Positions 10,138-19,538 of a DNA stretch of 64,000 bases are shown here, piece after piece. The notes under the pieces were generated by a model, which was not told the origin of the DNA, searched no databases, and saw only the letters and a program-made list of their open reading frames with translations. The DNA is taken from positions 2,170,001-2,234,000 of the forward strand of contig NC_026743.1 in NCBI RefSeq assembly GCF_000210295.1, written 5' to 3'. Each line of letters opens with the position of its first letter. Position 1 is the first letter of the stretch. The DNA is from Trypanosoma brucei gambiense DAL972 (Eukaryota > Euglenozoa > Kinetoplastea > Trypanosomatida > Trypanosomatidae). A program made the translations under genes and the position numbers.

Positions 10138-11094
10138 ATGTGGCAACGCCTCAGGTTCGACAGGTTGTCCTCTTCGGTGCGACGCACGAACTTGAATCCC
10201 CTCAAACCATGTGCTGCTCTGACCGAGCAGCGTGCCGAACTGCGCAATCTGCATCAATACCCCACTGCCCGACACAAAAGTTTAGTTAAAGATCGCCTCC
10301 GCTTCGCACGAAACTGGTGGTTGACGGGTGGAAATAATTATGAATTAGTTCACGAGGTGGGTCACGAACGGGAGGCAACGGAGTGCTTCGCCGAATACGC
10401 TCAGGACTCCAGCAGGGACGTTTATTTGATGTCAACGAATAGACTTAGCGATTTACCCCCCGGGGACAGACTTAAAGCAATTGTGGGTCTTATGCGCTCC
10501 CGTTGGGAAGTGAAAGATGCTAACCGCGGTTATGACAAAGCCAAATTGCTACTCCAGGCTTTGGAGTGCTTTAGTGAAATGAAGGCGTCTGGCCAAATTG
10601 GGGACTTTAACTCGCTTCCAGAACCAGACCAAGATACTTTTCTGCAGTACGTTGAGGGTTGCTCGCGGTTTGCTCAAGCATGCTCTCATTCCCATCCCGA
10701 TGCCGTGAGGGTTCTGCTTCGGGCAGCTCAAATTTGTGAGGAGATGCGTTGTGTTGAGAAAAGGGATGAAATGATACAGGTGACGGAAGCAGCTGCCAAT
10801 CGAATGGACAGGGCGTATGCCTTTAGTCGTCCCCACGATACTTTGCGTGCTGCGCCTCCATCGTTGCATGAAAACGAGGATTGTGTTCGGTTGAAGAATA
10901 CCGAGGAGCTGAGGCGACGATTTGGGAATACTGCTCCACACGTGCTAGAGAAGCCCAAACGTGTGGACTGCCTCCGCATACATCGCAATCGGCCTCTCCT
11001 TTTGCATCCTATGAAGGACAACAACAAACTGTTGGAGCTATCAAAGTTACCCGCGAGGCCAGAGTTTGATTCGTGGACTCCCCATCAAACTTAG
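10138..11094 (+). CDS. Unknown conserved-looking protein, possible mitochondrial targeting
   Basis: 318 aa, not recognised. The first ~22 residues (MWQRLRFDRLSSSVRRTNLN) are basic and Ser-rich with no acidic residue until later, as in mitochondrial presequences. The body is predicted helical (about 40-230). A short-repeat appearance, for example PDAVRVLLRAAQICEEM, resembles TPR-like helices. The C-terminal 80 residues are Arg/Pro/Leu-rich and look extended, ending in PEFDSWTPHQT, a style common in mitoribosomal or editing-associated proteins of trypanosomes. That link is inference. A different-frame ORF with two earlier ATGs overlaps its start. Confidence 0.7.
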   Translation: MWQRLRFDRLSSSVRRTNLNPLKPCAALTEQRAELRNLHQYPTARHKSLVKDRLRFARNWWLTGGNNYELVHEVGHEREATECFAEYAQDSSRDVYLMSTNRLSDLPPGDRLKAIVGLMRSRWEVKDANRGYDKAKLLLQALECFSEMKASGQIGDFNSLPEPDQDTFLQYVEGCSRFAQACSHSHPDAVRVLLRAAQICEEMRCVEKRDEMIQVTEAAANRMDRAYAFSRPHDTLRAAPPSLHENEDCVRLKNTEELRRRFGNTAPHVLEKPKRVDCLRIHRNRPLLLHPMKDNNKLLELSKLPARPEFDSWTPHQT

Positions 11095-11435
11095 CGTGGC
11101 GCATGGCGTATGATCACGGGTTTGCGTATTCACCAAGTCAGTCGGCGTTTCCTCTGGCCAACTTATGGGGCACCTGGCACGTTAGCTAGTGCATTATTTT
11201 TCCTTTTTATGTGTGCTTTGCGCAAAACACTTCATACTGGTAGTCGGCACTGTGCTTCTGTCACGCACACAAGACAATTATCTGGAAAAAAAAATGTCTT
11301 CTGTCCTTTATTTCTCGTTATTTTTCCTTTCCCTCTCGCTCCTTTTCCTGCGCATACACTTCCAGGGTGCAGTTCTTCGGGTAAAGGAAGTGGTGGGGAG
11401 TGGTTGTGAGGCCGGTTAGCGGAGCGTTAATCAAC
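11095..11435 (+). other. Intergenic spacer
   Basis: A pyrimidine-rich block at about 11305-11362 is followed by AG at 11363-11364, a likely acceptor for the next gene (5' UTR about 70 nt). The + frames 11110-11409 and 11189-11419 are Py-tract artefacts. Confidence 0.5.
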
Positions 11436-12149
11436 ATGTCCCGGTACAGTACAGGCATCGAAAATATTCCCTCACTTTTTGATCTAGCGAGTGCACTGAC
11501 GGGGTTCATTGCGGATTTCACGCAAGTTGTTTTCGGAAACACACAAACTTCCTTTACAGCAGCGGCATTGGAGGAGACTGACCGTGGCAACTATGATCCG
11601 GTAGCTCGTAGTTGGGAAGGCACGGGCGGCTTAAACTACCGTGTGCCGCTATATCCTATTCCTAGTGAAAGACATACGCGTGAACGAACACGCAACATCA
11701 AAATTCTTATGGACAACTGTCGGCGGATTTGTGTTGAGGATGAGCTCCCCAGTACAAAAGAGGAGCTTCAATTTTGGACTGCCTATCGATTTATGAAGTA
11801 CCAAATGTACCTAACACCTACGTGTGTGATAATGCCACCGCTGTACGTTATGTGGCGCATGTTTCACGATCGCATTCCACGGCCTTTCCGCGGACGGACA
11901 ATACCAGTTACACTTTCACTCGCTCTGGCGGAGCAGTGGGCAGATGCAACATACCCCGGTCATCAGTTCTTGTCGACTGCACTGAGGGCGAAAACACCGA
12001 TGGGTGATGCTGCCAGGGCTGAGTGGTTGCGACTTCAACCAATCGACATTCCCTATTACATATACGCTGCCTATCAGTTTCAGCATTTCTTTGGAAATGT
12101 TCCCAAAGAGATTCTGTTTGGTGGGGACATTGCCGGCTATTGCAGCTAA
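11436..12149 (+). CDS. Unknown protein, 237 aa
   Basis: The frame is open further upstream only from a GTG at 11400; the first ATG is 11436 (MSRYSTGIENIPSLFD). I do not recognise it. The sequence is rich in aromatic residues and Pro. There is one moderately hydrophobic stretch at about residues 130-150 (TPTCVIMPPLYVMWRMF), which is too polar at its ends to call a firm membrane span. The C-terminal third is Tyr/Phe-rich (IDIPYYIYAAYQFQHFF). No cysteine pairs or catalytic motifs are visible. The compact, high-complexity sequence and good codon bias support a real gene. An organellar complex subunit is possible, but that is a guess. Confidence 0.7.
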   Translation: MSRYSTGIENIPSLFDLASALTGFIADFTQVVFGNTQTSFTAAALEETDRGNYDPVARSWEGTGGLNYRVPLYPIPSERHTRERTRNIKILMDNCRRICVEDELPSTKEELQFWTAYRFMKYQMYLTPTCVIMPPLYVMWRMFHDRIPRPFRGRTIPVTLSLALAEQWADATYPGHQFLSTALRAKTPMGDAARAEWLRLQPIDIPYYIYAAYQFQHFFGNVPKEILFGGDIAGYCS

Positions 12150-13199
12150 TTATACTAGTGTGAAGGAAAGCAGGGGAGAGCCTGATACCATCTGGAGTAC
12201 CCTAATTTTTGGAGAGCAGTTGCGGTTTTCGTGATGCTTCTTTTTCCCCACCGTCACACCGAGTTACAAGAATTACGTGCCATTATGGGGGTGATCGTCA
12301 CAGTACGTTACTGTTATCGTTCGTGTTGTTTCGCGCCTGTCGACTGTTACCAATTATTTTTATTCGTTTGCGTTCGGTGGAGTGTTGGTCTCGCGGAGAC
12401 TGGAATGAAGAGTTGAGTAACGTTACTGTCACCGTTGACGTGTGCGTGTCGATATTATCTTCTGGGTTGGGGAAGCCATATCACGGCGAGGGGAATAGGA
12501 TAAAGGTGGAAATTCGGAAGAAACAAGACATATACACTTACTGTACAGATGCTGATGCTTCACTTTCGTGGTTGCCTTGTTTTTTGTTATCAGAACGGGA
12601 GAGTGTCGCCCTTTCCGGTACACAACGATGAGCGTTTTCTAACTTCATGGGAACTGCACGAAAGTTGATAATAGGACATTTTGTATTAATGCCATTTGAT
12701 GATTCTATCTATTCTCTGGGCCGAAGTCACAACCGGCAGGCTAGCGTGGTTAAAATCAGCCGGCAGAGCTACTTTGCGGGGTTTATCTGCTTTTTATTGG
12801 TTTGTTTTGGTGCGCCCCCTGCGCGTCTGCATTTATTATGGTTACAGTGTGTCCGCTGTGGTGGTGGCCTGGTGTGTTACGACATGTTCTTTGTCCCGAT
12901 ACTTCCGGTTTTTACCGCTTTGTGTCTTGTCACATAATGTGCACCTTGCAAAGGGTGGATATTCATGATCTGCCTTTATCAGGAGTTTCACTATTTTTTT
13001 ATGTATGTTATCGGACGGGGCTCTGTGTGGATTGCTGAATTCTGGTGCATGTATGCGTGCGAGTGCTTTTTCTAACAGTTTTCCTTCGCCTTTCTTTCTT
13101 TTATTTTTCCCTGCTCTCAGGTACACCTCCCCCTCATTAATACTTTTTTCATTCGTCAACGTTGTTGCATTAATACGAGTTCTGCCACCGTTCAGGTAT
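12150..13199 (+). other. Intergenic spacer, 1.05 kb, with helicase acceptor
   Basis: No credible gene. Several short overlapping frames (12209-12631, 12647-12937, 12802-13038) have no family features, and some lack an ATG. The 3' end has a strong acceptor: TTTCTTTCTTTTATTTTTCCCTGCTCTCAG, AG at 13120-13121, giving a 5' UTR of about 79 nt for the helicase. Confidence 0.55.
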
Positions 13200-15269
13200 A
13201 TGTTGAATGAACGGCGGCCTCAGGTGCATTTACCCGTGACGGAGGCTCGCGCCGCAATTGTCCGCATGATTCGCCGCCATAATGCCGTTGTTATTGTAGG
13301 TGAGACGGGTTCAGGAAAGACAACACAAATTCCGCAATATGTGTGGGATGATATCGTCTCAAAGGGGGACGGAGGCATTGTTGGATGCACGCAACCACGT
13401 CGTGTGGCTGCTGTGAGTATCGCGCGGCACGTCGCACAGCAAAGGGGTGGTAAAGTCGGCGGTGAGGTGGCTTATGCCGTACGATTTGATGACACATGCA
13501 CAAAAAATACGAAGATAAAGTTCATGACGGACGGTATTCTTTTGCGAGAGATCCAGACGGATCCTGATTTGACGCATTATCGCTGTTTGATTCTTGATGA
13601 GGCACACGAACGAACGCTGCACGGTGATGTACTTTTCGGTCTTCTTAAAGACATTGCCAGACGCAGGAAGAACACACTATCCATTGTCATAATGTCCGCA
13701 ACGCTCAACGAGGAGCACTTCTCAAAATTTTGGTGGGATGCGCCGGTTGGCGTGATTCACGGCAGGACTTTTCCGGTAACTATTTATCACACAGTTGAGC
13801 CGCAGGCCGATTATGTGGAGGCAGCTGTGAGTGCCCTTCTACAGATTCACCAACGGGAGGAACCAGGTGATGTTTTGTGTTTCCTTACAGGGAGGGAGGA
13901 AATTGAAGATGCTAAACGGATGCTCGAGCAGCGCATGAAGTTGCTCCCAAATGACATAGGAGATTTTGTTGTTCTTCCGCTTTACTCTGCGATGCCGTAC
14001 GAGCAGCAATTGGTTGTGTTTGACCCTGCTCCACCAGGGAAGCGTAAGATAATTATTGCGACAAACATTGCTGAAACTTCTATTACCGTGGAAGGCATAA
14101 AGTACGTGGTGGACAGCGGCGTGGTGAAAGCAAAGCACTACAATTCAAAGACAGGAATGGAAGTGTTGGCAGAAGTTGATGTTAGCAGGGCTCAGGCGAC
14201 ACAACGTGCAGGACGGGCAGGGCGCGTGGCGGCAGGGAAGTGTTTTCGTCTGTACACCGCTCAGGCCTTTGAATCGCTGCACGAGAACACGGTGCCGGAA
14301 ATACAGCGGTGCTCGCTAATTAGCGTAGTGCTGCAGATGAAGAGCCTCAACATTGATCGTATTGCTGACTTTGAGTTCATGGATGCACCGAACCCGCACG
14401 CGTTAACAAAGGCGGAGGAAACACTGATGCTGCTGAACGCTCTGGATAGCGAAGGGTGCGTTACGCCGCTGGGAAAGCGGCTGACCGACTTCCCCATTGA
14501 GCCAGCAGCAGCTATGGTGCTATTGGCAGGAAAGGCTTTAGGTGTCGAGCGTGAAGCAGTTATTGCTATTGCGATGACAAGCACCGAAAACTTGTTTGTT
14601 ACATCCCGTGACATAAAAGAAAGGGCTGACAGGTGCAAAGGGGCCTTTGCGAAGTCCGCAGGAGATCACGCAACTCTGGTTAGCATCTACCAGGCGTTTA
14701 AACATTCACCAAAGGATCAGCGAAAGTTATGGTGCGAGACAAACGCCATCAGCTATCGCCAAATGCTAAAAGTTCAAGATGTTATTACGCAGCTTATGGC
14801 TATACTTGCTGAGGGTGATGACGAGGAATTGTTAGCTACTTTAGTGCCCAAGTCAGTTCGGCAAGCGCTGTCCCATAAGGCGACGGACGAGAGTTGTGCC
14901 GTCGTTAGTGGGAGTAATGACGACAACACCGTGACGAACGGTTATGACCACCAGTGGGAGCCTGGTGCGAATGGAAGGTCTAGTGGACTAAAGTTTCGTG
15001 ATTTTGAGCTTCTTCGTCGCGCGCTTTGTTGCGGTTATTTTCTTAATGTAGCCTTTTACAATGCAAAAATTGGCAACTTTCAAACCGTAGTGGGACAGCA
15101 GGTGGTGCACATCCACCCCTCATCGGTGCTATTCACGTTGCGAAGAAAGCCAGCATTAGTACTATTCAACAGCGTTGTGCGTACAACAAGACGATATATG
15201 CAAAACGTTTCCGTTGTGCAGGAGGCCTGGCTTCGTGAAACATCGTCGTTCTCACGTATGATGTTGTAA
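13200..15269 (+). CDS. DEAH-box ATP-dependent RNA helicase
   Basis: 689 aa from the ATG at 13200. The frame stays open upstream to 13005, but that part crosses the pyrimidine tract and acceptor, so it is not translated. Motifs in order: I GETGSGKTT at residues 34-42, Ia TQPRRVAA, II DEAH at 133-136, III SAT at 166-168, IV region FLTGREEIE, V TNIAETSITVEGI, and VI QRAGRAGR at 335-342. The HA2 and OB-fold regions follow (EGCVTPLGKRLTDFPIEP; the region with VVHIHPSSVLF). It lacks the long N-terminal extensions of PRP2/PRP16/PRP22 and is close in size to DHX33/DHX35-type enzymes. Subfamily is not settled. Roles could be in splicing or ribosome assembly. The C-terminal tail past the OB fold is very short. 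Confidence 0.92.
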   Translation: MLNERRPQVHLPVTEARAAIVRMIRRHNAVVIVGETGSGKTTQIPQYVWDDIVSKGDGGIVGCTQPRRVAAVSIARHVAQQRGGKVGGEVAYAVRFDDTCTKNTKIKFMTDGILLREIQTDPDLTHYRCLILDEAHERTLHGDVLFGLLKDIARRRKNTLSIVIMSATLNEEHFSKFWWDAPVGVIHGRTFPVTIYHTVEPQADYVEAAVSALLQIHQREEPGDVLCFLTGREEIEDAKRMLEQRMKLLPNDIGDFVVLPLYSAMPYEQQLVVFDPAPPGKRKIIIATNIAETSITVEGIKYVVDSGVVKAKHYNSKTGMEVLAEVDVSRAQATQRAGRAGRVAAGKCFRLYTAQAFESLHENTVPEIQRCSLISVVLQMKSLNIDRIADFEFMDAPNPHALTKAEETLMLLNALDSEGCVTPLGKRLTDFPIEPAAAMVLLAGKALGVEREAVIAIAMTSTENLFVTSRDIKERADRCKGAFAKSAGDHATLVSIYQAFKHSPKDQRKLWCETNAISYRQMLKVQDVITQLMAILAEGDDEELLATLVPKSVRQALSHKATDESCAVVSGSNDDNTVTNGYDHQWEPGANGRSSGLKFRDFELLRRALCCGYFLNVAFYNAKIGNFQTVVGQQVVHIHPSSVLFTLRRKPALVLFNSVVRTTRRYMQNVSVVQEAWLRETSSFSRMML

Positions 15270-15770
15270 AGAGCAGTAATTCAGTTAAAATTTTCCACCT
15301 TGATCACAACGGCAGGAAAAGGGGTACCGCGGGGATGTTCGTAACTTTAAGAGGAGTGACGTCTACATCGCCTCCCGCTTAAATAAGCATACGACTGCGC
15401 CTGCGCATGCATGAATGTATGGGGTAAACATTGGAGGATATGGTCGCAACGTTACATTCGGATAAAAATTGAGCGAGCAGTACAATAAGTATTTTTGTGT
15501 ATTTGTAATCTACATAAATACTCCTGTTTTTTCCCCTTGTTAACTACATGTGGACAGGTATCTTAGGGCTACTTAGCTTGTGTCTCCTCACATGTGTGCC
15601 TGCACACGCGCATCCATTTTTGCGACTACAAGCCTCCTTTCCCTTCCCTTTCCTTGCATAGCATCCGTTGCATCAACACCGTTGCAACACGGGTCAGTTG
15701 GACATCCATTAGGTAGTTTGGTTCAAATATAACGGGCAGGTGTGAGCCATTTGGTGTAAAGGGTAGTGCT
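15270..15770 (+). other. Intergenic spacer with a strong splice acceptor
   Basis: AT-rich helicase 3' UTR, then the pyrimidine tract CTCCTTTCCCTTCCCTTTCC and AG at 15660-15661. This predicts a 5' UTR of about 110 nt for the oxidoreductase. No ORF of interest. Confidence 0.6.
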
Positions 15771-17705
15771 ATGGGTTCTTTTACTTCCTGTGACCAACGC
15801 CCAACGGCATCGACTACCGCTGCTCCGCATTCTTATGATGCTGATAAGGTGCTTCGAAACTTTGACACCTCAACCCCCACCGCCGCCGTCATTGGTGCCG
15901 GCATTACGGGTGTGCACATCGCCTACGAACTCGCTCAGTTGGGATTCCGCGTAACAGTTTTCGAGCAACGCCGGGATATTGGCCTTGGTGAAACGCAATA
16001 CGCGCTTCCATTTGTTGGTGTCGGTTTGCTTCATCCTTACATTCATTCCATTCGGATGGGTCGCGAGCTGCTATGGTCAAAACTGAAATTGAACTCGAAA
16101 GACATAGTAACTGTTGACTACTCGTGGAATTTCCTCTTCTCATCCTTCATCCACCGCTGGCTATGGGCGAGGAAGTGGGGTAAGCTGAGAGCAGAAGAGG
16201 TGATGAAGTATACAAACAATTTGGCACGCTTAAGTGTGGGTGTTATTGATGAACTTTCCCACAAACACAAAACCCTTGCACCGTACGTTCTAAGTCGGAA
16301 CGTCACTGTGCAGACGTTGGAGGAGGGGCCTCGCGCCGATAAGCGGGAAGCAATACTGCACCAGGCCGCAACAGCCCATCGTCAGCCGTTAATGGTTGAT
16401 TTGGTGGGATGGACACGCGAGCTGGCTAAAGTTTGTCGTGAGAAATACGGTGTAGAATTCGCAGTTGGCGAGAAACTTTTGGATTTCAAGACGACCCTGT
16501 CCTTCGGAGTGGAAGTGGTGTCTGGTCTGCGTTTCTCACGTAACGTTGACGGGCGCGTGGAGTATAAAAACCGGGTCTTTGACGTCGTTGTTCTTGCCGC
16601 CGGTGCACAAACGGGTGAGTTGACGTGGGAGTCGTCACAAATCCCCATCGTTGGATTGGCTGGCTGCTCCGTTGCTCTGCATCCTGGAGCTGGAGAGGGA
16701 GTTGGGGAGCTTATGGGGAAGTTGCACCTCTCTTCACCCGGTTTGGTTATGGTTTCTCCAGAAAGTCACCTTGTTTGCTACAGGACCTCAGCTAGTAATG
16801 ATGCTGGTGGGGAAGTGCTTTTCCTTCAGGGTCTATTGTCTCTGGACTGCACCGTAAGGACTTTGCCACGCGTTGGGAGAATGCTTTCACGCATAGAAGC
16901 ACATCTACGGGAGAAGTGCCAGATTAATATCCCGCTTTTGCACCGCTATCGTGAGTGTGGTGGGAAACAACAGCTGGATGATGGTAACACACACGTTGTG
17001 ACGAGCAATCCGGTAATGCATGCTGCAGAGTACATTCGTTCTTCTACACCGGACGGCGTTCCGTTCATTGGTGATAACGGTGCCGCGTTTAATTCTTTCA
17101 TATGTGCAGGCTTTGGTGATCATGCTGCCGACATGGCTCCAGGTGCAGCAAAAATACTGGCGAAGTTTATCGAATTAAAAGCATGTGCAATGCAAAGACA
17201 GGATGAAAAGACGATGGAGCGCGACGGCTATAATATTTCCGCTGTTATGTCGGACGAGCGCGTGGAGAAAACGCGGCGAGAGCTGCAGTTACTCCTTAAC
17301 GGCTGCCAGACTATTGACGATATTCCCCCAGGAGGGGAATTGGAGAACTTTGTGCAGCTTCCGTATTCTTACACACGTTTTGATGGGGTTGTGAAGGACC
17401 AAATCCCCGATGTGGCGCACGTTTCGCTTTTGCAGCGGGTGTCTGACATGGAGAAACGTTTGCTTCAAACTTTTGCTCCCTGGGAGCATTACATCAACCA
17501 ACAGGCTATCAAACTCTCGCGTCGCGATAACGTCCCCGATTGGCTGAGGACCATTGTGTACTACTACTTTCTGGACGAAAGTGACGATCTGGAGATGCTG
17601 AAGAACAAGCAGAAGTACGTAGAGGGAATTCGCCGTATACGTGAGCAATTTGAGGAAGGTGATGAAACGTCAGCCAGTGGGGCCACTCCGTCATCGTCAT
17701 CGTAG
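15771..17705 (+). CDS. FAD-dependent oxidoreductase (DAO fold), possibly N-acylated
   Basis: 644 aa. A Rossmann FAD-binding motif GAGITG is at residues 42-47 in AAVIGAGITGVHIAYEL, ending in the acidic residue of VTVFEQ. A C-terminal FAD motif matches the D-amino-acid oxidase/dehydrogenase family (DGVPFIGDNG, then FICAGFGDHAADMAPGAAKIL). DAO-type enzymes oxidise amino acids or related amines; the substrate here is unknown. After the flavoprotein core (about 35-480), residues 485-644 form an extra helical domain of unknown role. The N terminus is MGSFTSC: Gly-2 with Ser-6 fits N-myristoylation and Cys-7 could be palmitoylated. No targeting presequence is seen. The tail is Ser-rich. Confidence 0.85.
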   Translation: MGSFTSCDQRPTASTTAAPHSYDADKVLRNFDTSTPTAAVIGAGITGVHIAYELAQLGFRVTVFEQRRDIGLGETQYALPFVGVGLLHPYIHSIRMGRELLWSKLKLNSKDIVTVDYSWNFLFSSFIHRWLWARKWGKLRAEEVMKYTNNLARLSVGVIDELSHKHKTLAPYVLSRNVTVQTLEEGPRADKREAILHQAATAHRQPLMVDLVGWTRELAKVCREKYGVEFAVGEKLLDFKTTLSFGVEVVSGLRFSRNVDGRVEYKNRVFDVVVLAAGAQTGELTWESSQIPIVGLAGCSVALHPGAGEGVGELMGKLHLSSPGLVMVSPESHLVCYRTSASNDAGGEVLFLQGLLSLDCTVRTLPRVGRMLSRIEAHLREKCQINIPLLHRYRECGGKQQLDDGNTHVVTSNPVMHAAEYIRSSTPDGVPFIGDNGAAFNSFICAGFGDHAADMAPGAAKILAKFIELKACAMQRQDEKTMERDGYNISAVMSDERVEKTRRELQLLLNGCQTIDDIPPGGELENFVQLPYSYTRFDGVVKDQIPDVAHVSLLQRVSDMEKRLLQTFAPWEHYINQQAIKLSRRDNVPDWLRTIVYYYFLDESDDLEMLKNKQKYVEGIRRIREQFEEGDETSASGATPSSSS

Positions 17706-18073
17706 TTGACCTTCCACGACCAGTTGGTATGTGAAAGCTCGACTGTTTTATTCGTGCGGTTTACCTCCTTTCTTTCTCGTTAACACATTTTCCTTGAGTA
17801 CATTTTTTGCACCTTGTGTTGGCCCTCGCCGGGTATTATTTTTGCTTTGGTCTGGCTGATCGCCTCGGTTTCACCTTTTTCTATTCTGATCAAACGTCCT
17901 TCGATTGTGAGTTGCGTGAAGCGGCAGGGACAGCGTTGCTGCACACTCCCATTGCGGTTGATTACAATCCTCTGGAGAGTCTACAGGACAAAAGGGAAAC
18001 AAGGGGAGGTTGGACACAGCAGTGCGACAAGTGTTAAAGTATTATTATTATTATTATTATTTTGTAGTGCAAC
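17706..18073 (+). other. Intergenic spacer
   Basis: A pyrimidine tract at about 17764-17795 has its AG at 17797-17798 (5' UTR about 275 nt). An alternative AG at 18066-18067, after an (ATT)7 run, lies only 6 nt before the ATG. No gene seen. Confidence 0.5.
18041..18062 (+). repeat. (ATT)7 microsatellite
   Basis: Pure ATT repeat directly upstream of the 18074 start codon, probably within the 5' UTR. Confidence 0.9.
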
Positions 18074-18976
18074 ATGGGGAAAGCACCAGTCAAAGGTGTG
18101 TTTCTGGTGCTGGTGGCGTTAGTGCCCATGTTCCCCGCAGTAGACGCCAAGAAGGAGAAGCCCATGAATGTCCCGTTCCCACAGGATGCTATCGACGATG
18201 TACGCTGTGATGTGTGTCGCCTCATGGCAAAGCGCGCTTACGGTTATGTGTACGAACTGTTCGTTACAAGCGAACACACTCGGATTCCTGTCAACGAGGA
18301 AAACGTGCTTGTGGCAATCGAGGACATATGCAATCCCTTAGCGGCTTCGGGACAGTGGATTCGGCAAGTCGCCGTAGACACTTCGTCACCGGCTGCCGCA
18401 AAAGAGCCCTTTCACATCACACTTACTGAATTGTCACATCACTCGAAGTGCAAACGCACGTGCAAGACGCTGTCTGACGCTTGTGAGGCTGTTGTCGACG
18501 ACGACGACATGGACCAGTTCTCCTCAAAGCTCCTTATATTGAAGAAGTACAAGGATGCATCTGCTCTCGCCGATGCTACTTGTGGGGTATCGGCTTTCTG
18601 CACCTCACGAACAGGTTTTTCCTCAAAGAGATACAAGGAGTTACTTACGCTGGTCGCATCGGACGTTGTGGAGGTGATTGAACAGAAGGAAATGGATATT
18701 GAACGATTCATGGATGAAATGGAGCGTAAAGGGAATAGGCGCCAGGAAATCTACTCCCGGGAAGAAGTTATAAAAATGCAGAAAAGCCTAATCGAGGGGG
18801 ACATTGAGACTGCAGCAGGTATTGATCCTTCCCTTAATAAGCTCACGGAAGAAGAGCAACTGGCTCTGCAGCAAATGCTAAAGAACAAACCAATGGGTAA
18901 GAAGAGGCCTCCCGAGGACGCAGGTCAAGCTGCCTCTCCAGAGGGTGATTCAGCGGAGGTGAATCCTGATTTGTAG
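18074..18976 (+). CDS. Secretory-pathway Cys-rich protein, canopy/saposin-like
   Basis: 300 aa. The signal peptide is residues 1-25 (MGKAPVKGVFLVLVALVPMF, then PAVDA with probable cleavage after Ala-25). Eight cysteines follow the pattern C45-x2-C48, C86, C126-x3-C130, C137, C170, C176, on helical segments. This resembles the saposin-fold DUF3456/Canopy family of ER luminal proteins (CXXC near the start, paired Cys in the second half). Canopy proteins assist folding of selected membrane receptors. The C-terminal third (about 185-300) is charged, helical and Cys-free, and ends in NPDL, not a standard ER-retrieval signal. Signal peptide and Cys pattern are seen; the canopy assignment is inference. 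Confidence 0.7.
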   Translation: MGKAPVKGVFLVLVALVPMFPAVDAKKEKPMNVPFPQDAIDDVRCDVCRLMAKRAYGYVYELFVTSEHTRIPVNEENVLVAIEDICNPLAASGQWIRQVAVDTSSPAAAKEPFHITLTELSHHSKCKRTCKTLSDACEAVVDDDDMDQFSSKLLILKKYKDASALADATCGVSAFCTSRTGFSSKRYKELLTLVASDVVEVIEQKEMDIERFMDEMERKGNRRQEIYSREEVIKMQKSLIEGDIETAAGIDPSLNKLTEEEQLALQQMLKNKPMGKKRPPEDAGQAASPEGDSAEVNPDL

Positions 18977-19538
18977 CTGAAGTCCCCAACGTGTGTTGAA
19001 GCGCTACCGCGGACAAAGAGAGGGTACTGGCACACAATGGCTGGTAACCGAGTGCTGTTGTAGTTGGTGGGCTGACGTTTTGGGATTCCATAAAGAGAGG
19101 TTGCGGGATAGCGAGCGGATCGTAGCGTTGGTCTGTACGTTATTCGCCGCGTTGTTACTTTGGATGTGCTTATGTGGCTGTGAGAGTGTTGTAACAAACT
19201 CGTAAATGTCTTTCGCCACCACCCGTTTCTGGATTAGAAGGCTAGCAGCGCCGTATTCTTGTTATTGTTGTGCCTGTATGCATGTGTGAATTCCTATTTT
19301 TTTTATTTTTGTAAATTATAAACCCCATCGTGTAGCAAAGACAGAGTAGCAACGGAAAGTGCGCAAATCTGTTCCAAGAAGGGGGAGGGACAGTGGGTTA
19401 AGGCAATAAATCTATTGACCGAGCGCGTGGACACTCAGGTTGCCCGCTCAATTGGCCTTACAAGGCGTTTTTTTCCCTTTCGGCGTGAAGCGTTGCGGTT
19501 GTGGAAAAAAAAAAACAACACAAAATCGAGCACGGCAT
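18977..19538 (+). other. Intergenic spacer
   Basis: 3' UTR of the canopy-like gene and 5' region of the cyclin. Py tract GTTTTTTTCCCTTTC near 19468-19482 with AG at 19489-19490, then an A-rich leader. The frame from 19440 begins with TTG and runs through this tract, so it is not the cyclin start. Confidence 0.5.

Noticed and set aside
12209..12631. 140-codon + strand ORF after the 237-aa gene
   Set aside because: No recognisable features, overlaps other chance frames, and lacks a nearby splice acceptor.
13005..13199. N-terminal extension of the DEAH helicase
   Set aside because: It crosses the polypyrimidine tract and acceptor AG at 13120-13121 and translates as low-complexity sequence; ATG 13200 begins the conserved part.
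19440..19538. N-terminal extension of the cyclin
   Set aside because: It starts with TTG and includes the Py tract and likely splice site.
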